In this document: positions 56,470 to 64,000 of the stretch, in pieces
Layout of the letters: each line of letters starts with the position of its first letter
How positions within the stretch are numbered: the stretch's first letter is position 1
Position numbers and translations under genes: made by a program
Assembly: GCF_015832195.1 (NCBI RefSeq)
Contig: NC_052017.1
Span: 90,670,429-90,734,428, forward strand
Direction: 5' to 3'
Length of the DNA: 64,000 nucleotides
DNA from: Motacilla alba alba
Taxonomy: Eukaryota; Chordata; Aves; Passeriformes; Motacillidae
The notes under the pieces: generated by a model
Seen by the model: only the letters and a program-made list of their open reading frames with translations
What the model was told of the DNA's origin: nothing
Databases searched by the model: none

Positions 56470-57760
56470 TGATAATGTAATGATATAACACAGAAAAGTG
56501 TCTTGGCATAAGCTGTGTGTGGGCTTATCAGAGGCTCGTTGCCATGAGCACTTGAGGGGAAACTCCAGTGACCAAGTCACTGGGTAAGCATGAGGGAAAT
56601 GCCCTGGTCTGCATGTAGGACTGTCAAAGGAGAAGCATCAGCCTTGGGACCAAGTGTGAAATTCACCAGGCAAGTTAATGGAAGAAGCTGGCTGGATCAT
56701 TACAGACATCTCATCAACCTAAGAGAGACATTGAAGTCATTATGGGATGCAGGGACAGAGATTCTTGGGATTGTGCAAGGCTTATTATAAAATGTTTAGG
56801 AGAAGGATCAAGGTGATTTGAGAAGGAACAAAGACAAGATAAGGAAGAGGTGACAATAAGAGCCGGTTGCAAGGCTGCTGGTAAGTAGCCTTGGGCTGCT
56901 GCTTTTCCAGCCTTGTTACTGAACTCCATTGGTAACTTTGGGGATGAGGGTCTGTCTGTTCTGTGTGGATGGATAAGTAAGTGCCAGTGGCTGGAGAGGA
57001 CACCAGGAGTTTCAGGGGCCCTTGTTTATTATACCAGCAGCTGGAAAGACAAATGTGGGGAGGTCTGAGAGCCAGCAGCTGGACAGGTGGCCGTAAGTAT
57101 GTCATAGGTGTCTGTGTGCTGAAGTGACAGCAACTGGAAAGACTGGAGTGTGTGCATATTGTGTGGGTGTGTACATCAATGTGTGTAATTAATTACTAAT
57201 GAACATTAAGCTGCTGTTGGAAGGACCCATGGAATGAGGGGATGAGGCAGTGAGAGAGCTTGTTAGTATGTGAGGCGAGTATCAGGCCAGGGGGTTCGGA
57301 AGCTGGGTACAGATTGACTAAGCCCAGAGAGAGCCGCAGGGTGTGTGTCAGTGTGTGCAAGTGTGCACATGCTCCAGTGGCTCTGGAGCCAGCAGCCTGG
57401 GTGGCTACGGGCCTTAGGGGCTTTTATGTCCAGATGCCAGCAACTGGAGTCACCAGAAGATCCAGCAGCCAGTAACTAGACAGATGGAGTGTCTAAGAGC
57501 AGCTGCTGGAGGGATCTGTACTATATCCATGCATGCATTCCTTGCTCACAGGCTCTCATCCTAATCAGCCAGATGGGGAAACAGGATGTGGGCGCCAGTA
57601 CTGTTGGTGGTTGCACAAGGGCTGTGTTTTGGTCTGTGTATCTGTGTGACTGGTCTTGTGTGGGTACAGTGCACTTCCACCTTTTATTGAGAAAACCAGC
57701 TCAGCCTCACTGCTGTGGGAGCCAGAGTGGCAGCAGCCTGGCCTCTGCTGGGTAACTGTT
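56470..57760 (+). repeat. Degenerate repeat block, possibly LTR-derived
   Basis: From about 56985 to 57510 the motif CCAGCAGCTGGA (variants CCAGTGGCTGG, ACAGCAACTGGA, CCAGCAACTGGA) recurs, at 36-52 bp intervals in the first part, with GTGTG-rich spacers. Upstream, GAGCCGGTTGCAAGGCTGCT and CTGAACTCCATTGGTAAC look like a repeat leader. The family is not identified and no coding capacity is seen. Confidence 0.4.
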
Positions 57761-60700
57761 GTTGTTTGGGTATTGTGGTGGCATTAGATCTCAGATGCAG
57801 AAAGGCCGAGTTTTCAGGAAAAGAGTGTAAGCAGCAGCAAAGTATACTGGAAAGAATATGGAGAAAATGAGCAAGAAAAAAAAAAGATAGAAACACTCCA
57901 GAGAAGCCTAATTAGAATTGCAGGAAAATGCACTTTGTTATATATACACAGTACAATAATATGCAATAATTTTATACATTCTTGTAGGTGCTATTGACTG
58001 AAAGATGCTGAAGGAAGAGTGTAACAGCATTTATTTATGCATGGCATGCTTCTCAGTAGCCTAAGTTATTATGTATCTTCACAGGAGACTTTACTGCATA
58101 ATTAAAAGGTATCCCAGGATGGAGATTCTGTTCCTTTGTGCCATAGAAATATAATAGTTAAAGTGTCTGAGTACAGTTTATCACCTGGTGCTTAGAGCTT
58201 TTATTTACTTCTAGAAGTTGCCAAAGAGATTCTGCATCATAGAATGTGCATGTTTTGTGTGTATCTAAAATACAGGGGTAACAATTATTTAATGAGCAAC
58301 TTTCTGCTTAGTTAGAAAAAGTTATATTTAAACAACACAGAAGCAATAGCTTCCTCATTTGTTTGTTCCTTTTTTACACGTTTGATTGTGTAAATAGAAG
58401 CCTGAATCTCAAATGCCCTGGCTCAGTCAGCAAAGGTGGGCTGCCATCTTCACTGCTTTAGCACTGGGCTTTTCAATACTCATTGCCTTCACTTCTTACC
58501 TGAGCCAACCATTCAACACTCACTTGCAATGAGAAAATTCGCGGTGAAGAATGCATGTGGTAGCAGCATATTCTCCCCAATTTTGGGTGCAGTGTCCTGT
58601 AAAAGGGATGTTGCACTAGGATGACCTCTGTTGTGGCTCTTTTATTTGGGCTGAATGCAGGACTGGATTTATGGCTTGCCACCCTTCCCTTTGACACAGT
58701 CTGCTTCTTTTTTTGTACCCTGCTTCACTTTGTCCTAACAGAAAAATGATGCGACTTTAGTTTGTGTGTTTTGAAAATGGACTGTAATAATGGAAGCCAT
58801 AGCTGCTGAAAGTACTGTTGGAATAAATTTTAGGAGTTCATGTTACTTTGCAAAGCTAGGGCAGTTAAAAGCCGGATTCAAAAAGCATGTATGAGCACTG
58901 CAATTTTTGCTGTATTTTATGTTCTCTGCTGAACACAGAAGATAATTGGAAGGCATGCATTTGGGAAGTTGTCTTCCTAATCCCAAATTTAAAATCAAAG
59001 TTTTCAAGCCCAAATGCCTTTGAAATCACTGAAGCTAATGAGTACTCAGCATCTCAGAATCTAAGCCTGTTTATTTATATTCTTCAGTCCAGATCCAGTG
59101 TTCCCATGCCATTTTAAAAGCCTGTCTTTAATGTAAGCTTGAGTTCTGACCACTAAAGCTTTGATGAGTGCCATTAAGGTAAAGTAAGAAGTAAAGCTGT
59201 TCTGACACAAAGGCTGGCTCACAGATAGAGTTGTTTACTGCATAATTATACATTAAAAGTATTGCTGTATTTCTCTCTGGCACTTTGTGGAAAGAAATAG
59301 CAACATGTGTGTTGGGTGGCTCTTGGGACATGCCACAGCTTGTTTACATTCTGCAGAACAGATAGTGTTCAAAGTGTGTTTTACTAATTGTACCTAAGCA
59401 GATAAACTCTAAAACTGCATGTAGCACTTATAACACTTTAGATAAGCTGCTCCTTTGCAACTACTTGGCATGTGTAGGGCTTCTAAATATCCATCAGCCT
59501 AGCTCCACTCTGCAGGGCTTCCTGTAACATTTCCAGTAGTAGACCTGTTGTTGGTCTCAAGACTTGCTTGTTTTGATAAACTGTTACACTGATGTCCTCA
59601 ACTCTCTTAAATTCTTAAATTTTTATGCTTGTTTCAAAACTATGATACTAAAGTAACCTCATACAGCTGACGGATGCCACAATAATATTTTGCATTATTG
59701 TCATTATGTTTTCTTCTGGCTGGTATGTATTAAATTTGGATGGTATAATATCTCTTGTGAAATAGAATACTAGTAGATAACTTGAAAACCTGGCATGGCC
59801 AGGTTTTTTTCCTATCAAACTAATTTCCTTTGAACCTGAAGCAGCATCCATCAGATCTTGTCAGCAGCACAATAAGGCACCTACTGTATATTGTCAGTGG
59901 AATACCAATTAGCCTTTAATTTTACCACACGCCCAATCAAAAGAGCTATTGCTTTCACATGATGGCAGAAGGTCATTAAAACAAATGATCTTGCTGCTAG
60001 ACAATGACAACAAAACCACAGCTCAGTAAGTAGTGTATCTGTTATTGGGCACTGACAGCACACTAAATGCTGTGCTGTACTCACTTTTTCATTCTGCCTT
60101 GTTTCAGGTGACCCGATGGCCTGAGAGCTGTTGCTAAAACTCTGTCTGCTAACTTAAACTTTTCAGATACAATTCTATTTGCCTGAAATGTTCAAGTACA
60201 CCGGTACTTTTGATGTCATAGCTGTCAAATCCTGTACGTTTTCCTCTGTCATTTTCTGTACCTTTCCTGTGCTTGCTGGTTTAGTTCTTAACGATCTTTT
60301 CCAGGAAAAACAGCACCCTGTCCTTTAATGCCCTGCATAGTGAGTGCTGGTGCATTACTTAAGATGTTACAGTTTGTCTGGGTTCAGTCATCCAGATTCT
60401 CTGAGGTGTTACGCTTCATATTTTGCTGTGAGGCAGTTCAGTTCTCTCTTCTGTTTGGGCAATAAGAGAATTTCCAGGTTTTAGCTTTCTCATGTTTCTC
60501 ATCCTACTCACTTTTGAACTTTCCTCTTGTAAGGCAGTTGCCTGTTTTTCTTCCTTCAGCTTGAGAGCAAGCTTCTTCACAAAATTCCATAGTAATACAT
60601 TTATAACTGTATAAATGGATGGTGCTATTCACAGATCTGTGTCACTCACACAAAGCTACTAAAATGTATTAATGTTTTTACATTCAAAACGTAACAAAAC

Positions 60701-62544
60701 ACTATGTACTGATAATTGATACTAACTCTCCTATCATTTATGCTTTTTAAGATGTCTGTGCAAAAGTAAAACAGAGAAACAAAATTTGGAATAGAATATG
60801 ACTGATAGCCAAAAGAATTCCTCCTCTGTATGTAAGAATTTCAGTTCAAGTCTTAGCAAATTTTTTCTGTGCTGAGTTTTTCCACTGGTTTTGCTCAACA
60901 ATATTATCAACACTGAGAACTCTTGCAGAGCTGCTGCATTGGTAACAATCAGGAAAAAAGGTATTTTTACCCTTGCTGCAAAATAGTCTAGGCACCAAGT
61001 TTGTAGTCCTTTTCTGACTAACTTCTTAAAAGGAAAAAATTGCACTGATGGTAAATGGTCCTGTGTGAGGTTTTTGGCCTGTCTGTAAATCAGGTAGCAA
61101 GTGAGCATCTAGAAAATGAGTATTGTATAATCATTGACCCAATGACCACATCTCTTCACCCTCCTCCACAGCTGATAAAAGTTTATTTTCTACAGAGTGT
61201 CACTGGAATCGTTTTACCAGGGAAGAAAAAAAAGGGTGTAGCAGTTACACAGTCCAGTTGTAGTCTCTGAGCCTCCTGGAAATATTTCCCTCCTAAGTGG
61301 TGTCCTGGGAAAGGATGGTGCATTCAGTCTGCTTCATTCATCAAATGCAGAGATCAGATGTTTGGGCTGGACACCACAGATCCATGGCAAATATTGCGTA
61401 TCCCATCTGCTGAAGCCAGTCCTGTGTGGGTGTCCCTGATGGAATGGGAACTAATTTAGTGCAGCACTATTAAGTCTGATATTTCACTGAAGGGTGTTTT
61501 AGATGCTTACCGGAAGCCCTTGACCCAATGCCCAAGAATTAACCTGTACTGACTTTCACAAGTTGGTGAAAGGATGGAGCAAAAGTGAGACCTGAAGTGA
61601 GAGAAGTCCTGTCCTCCAGGGAGGATGTTTTAACTAACAGTGTAATTTGTGAGAAAAGGAGAAAGGTGTTTTTTCATTATCTCATTTCTCACACTGCCAG
61701 CTCAAATTTGGTGGATCAGAAAAGCCTTCAGGTATTCTGTGTGCTCTGTCTCCTAAGCAGTCACAGCTTAAACCATGGAGAGGAATGGAGACAGGTAAGA
61801 ATTTACATTTAATGTGTGTATTTGATATAAAAACTGTAATACCTACCTGTTGTGAATTCATTACTCCATATGGAACTTTGTTTTCTGGTGTTTATTTTAA
61901 AGCCCTAAAGTACTGCTAATTTAATGTCTTTAGAAATTAATATCAGTGTTAGTGTCTTTAAAATACTTTCTAATGCTTGCAGTTCCAGGGGAAAGAAAGC
62001 AAGCTTGATTCACATGTACTTTATTTCCAGAAATGAGCATGGAAAAGAGAAGGACAAATATGACTAATCATAATTGTTAAAAAACAGTGAGCCTAATGCT
62101 GAAAACAGGCCTGAAAGACTAAAAGTCTCCTCTCTTTTAAGATTAAAATAATAATAAAATCTGGCTTCTCATATCAGATGATTCAGCAATCTCTGCTTTC
62201 AGGTTTTTTTTGCAAACATGAGCCTGGAAACTCAAAATAGTCTTTTTCAAATAACTCAGAGTTGAACACCAGCTATTTCTGGACCATATTTCACACTTTA
62301 TCCTGTATTTCTGGACTCATGATAAAATCTCTACACTCTCTAGCTCTGCAGTCAGAAGCCAGAGAGTGCTCCTATAGAAAGATAGAAACATGGAAAATGC
62401 AGAAAGATCCAATGCTGCGTTTAGAGTAATGTTTGCTGTATTATTTTCTGCAGATATTTCCTTCTTCACTTCGTCTTGTGACCTGTACGTTCCAGTCTTC
62501 TATTATACCTGCTTTATGCTCCTTATACAAATATGGTATGAATC

Positions 62545-62625
62545 TTGGGGTTGTCCTTTGTCAGGGGTCAGACTTTGGTGATTCTTATGGGTCCCTTCCA
62601 GCTCAGGTATTCTGTGATTCTGTGT
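62545..62625 (+). mobile_element. CR1 3' tail
   Basis: ATTCTTATGGGTCCCTTCCA then GCTCAGGTATTCTGTGATTC and TGTG is a typical CR1 3' end, preceded by about 30 bp of related sequence. Confidence 0.8.
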
Positions 62626-64000
62626 TTCTTTATCTGAGTTGTTCTGATGCATGGATGGCAGGAAGGAACAAGCTCTCTGCTTTCTGAGTAAAGAGCACAC
62701 GAGGCCGCTCTAGTCAAAAAGCCAGGGACTGCATTAGCAATCCACTAAGTTGGAACTTGTCTCTCCAAACTTCTTGAAGAGCTTATTAGATCAGGGTTGG
62801 TGCCAGATAGTAATGGAGGCACATCTGTGTCTTTAAAACAAGTTTGCATCTGCCCACAAGGTCACACAAAGTTTAAAACTAAAGTGTTCTTTGTAGGCAG
62901 CCCTTTTCAGGCACTGCAAGCTATGCTCAGTAGGTTTGGGAGCTGAAACAATTTGAACAGTCAGATACGTAGGTAAGCAGACATACATGGATATGTGCAT
63001 ACATATAAATGTTGCTTGGGATGATTTGGTTGAAGACGTAAAGGTGTGAATGAAGTTGTCAGTATCCTCTTCACTCTAGGTAAGATCTTCCTGTCGCCTA
63101 CATGAGCTGCAAGGGGTTAAACCACTGCATCATTATTACTGGAAATTTATTCAAGTACCAAAATAATGGAAGCCCTAGTGTTTGACTTTGTGCCTTCTGG
63201 CTGCAGAAATTTATCTTGTGCCTTAGTCAGGAATCAAAGTGAAGGTAGGGAAGGGTGATGGTAGTAGTCCCAGAACTTGTCAAAAACTTGTAGCTTGCTG
63301 AGTAGTCAAAGAGATGGATCAGAGCATTTACTTAAAATAAATAAGTGGAGAATCTGAAATTAACCTGACTTCAGAAGTCTGGCACCTTCTGAAGTCTTCC
63401 TGGGCCCTACAAGCCCTACACAACTTTGTTCCGCAGTCTTTTGAACAAGTATTTTGTAAACAGGCGTATGTGTCCTTAACTTTTGCTCCATGGTCACCAC
63501 TCAGTTATCAGGTGTGTTTGGTTGCCTAACTCACATAAGAGCAGGTTCTGGACATTAGTCTTTCTCATACTTTCTAAAATAAAGTAATACACAACATTGT
63601 TACCAAGTGGAATAGGAAGAAAACTCTGTTGCTAATAACTGAATTGCATTTTTTAATAGAACATTATTTAGGGAATACCCTAGCTTTCCAAATCCTACTG
63701 TAAATAACATTGTTAATCATGAAGAAAGTCTTGATTTAAGATGTTAATTTTCACTTTTCTATGGTGATAATTTTGTGCCTGAATGCATATCCTACAAGTC
63801 CATGTAGGATAGATATTGTTCATTTGAAGCTGAGGCACAATGTTAGGACAGCTTCTCAATAATTATTGTTCTATATATGTGTACTATTCACTCTAATTAT
63901 GGACAGCTGAGAATGCAGCTGCAAAATCATCATATCATTCAGTTAACTGTCAGTTTTCATTACTGGCAAGGTCTTTTAATTTTTAGAATACAGTATTTTA

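Larger units (their letters stand above)
52930..64000. other. Gene-free flank upstream of SLC39A6
   Basis: About 11 kb of AT-rich DNA. It holds the repeat block at 56470-57760 and a CR1 tail at 62545. No exon of a recognised protein was found on either strand; in particular no ELP2 WD-repeat peptide. Non-coding transcripts cannot be excluded. Confidence 0.6.

Overview
The window is vertebrate nuclear DNA, almost certainly from a bird. Long introns separate short GT-AG exons. Several CR1 LINE 3' ends with avian-type sequence are present, plus an avian-type LTR fragment and two CpG-rich promoter regions. Three protein-coding genes can be read exon by exon from recognised peptides. No bacterial-type operons, CRISPR arrays or tRNAs were seen.

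Layout: (1) 1-27.6 kb, + strand: the last 16 coding exons of CTNNAL1 (alpha-catulin), 595 codons plus stop. About 170 N-terminal residues must lie left of the window. (2) 28.8-32.4 kb, - strand: all six coding exons of ABITRAM (FAM206A/Simiate), 173 aa. It is tail-to-tail with CTNNAL1 and its CpG promoter is at about 32.4 kb. One of its introns has a GC donor. (3) 32.6-52.8 kb, - strand: SLC39A6 (zinc transporter ZIP6) with a non-coding exon 1 in a CpG island, nine coding exons (733 aa) and a probable 3.2 kb 3' UTR whose distal poly(A) signal lies only about 200 bp from the ABITRAM start codon. (4) 53-64 kb: no gene recognised; unique AT-rich DNA, one CR1 tail and a degenerate repeat block.

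From memory of the human map, CTNNAL1-ABITRAM belong to 9q31 and SLC39A6 to 18q12. The junction between ABITRAM and SLC39A6 is therefore a rearrangement relative to human. Chicken Z is known to carry human 9 and 18 material, so Z linkage is a reasonable inference. In human, ABITRAM is head-to-head with ELP1 and SLC39A6 with ELP2; neither Elongator gene is seen here.

The most unusual local structure is at 41.66-41.74 kb, inside an SLC39A6 intron. A 45-bp exact copy of an SLC39A6 exon edge, including its splice acceptor, is fused through AAAA microhomology to a 16-bp copy of another part of the same intron. A good donor follows, giving a potential 58-nt frame-shifting (poison) exon. The three genes act separately: CTNNAL1 in Rho/cytoskeletal scaffolding, ABITRAM as a small actin-binding nuclear/cytoplasmic protein, SLC39A6 in zinc import.
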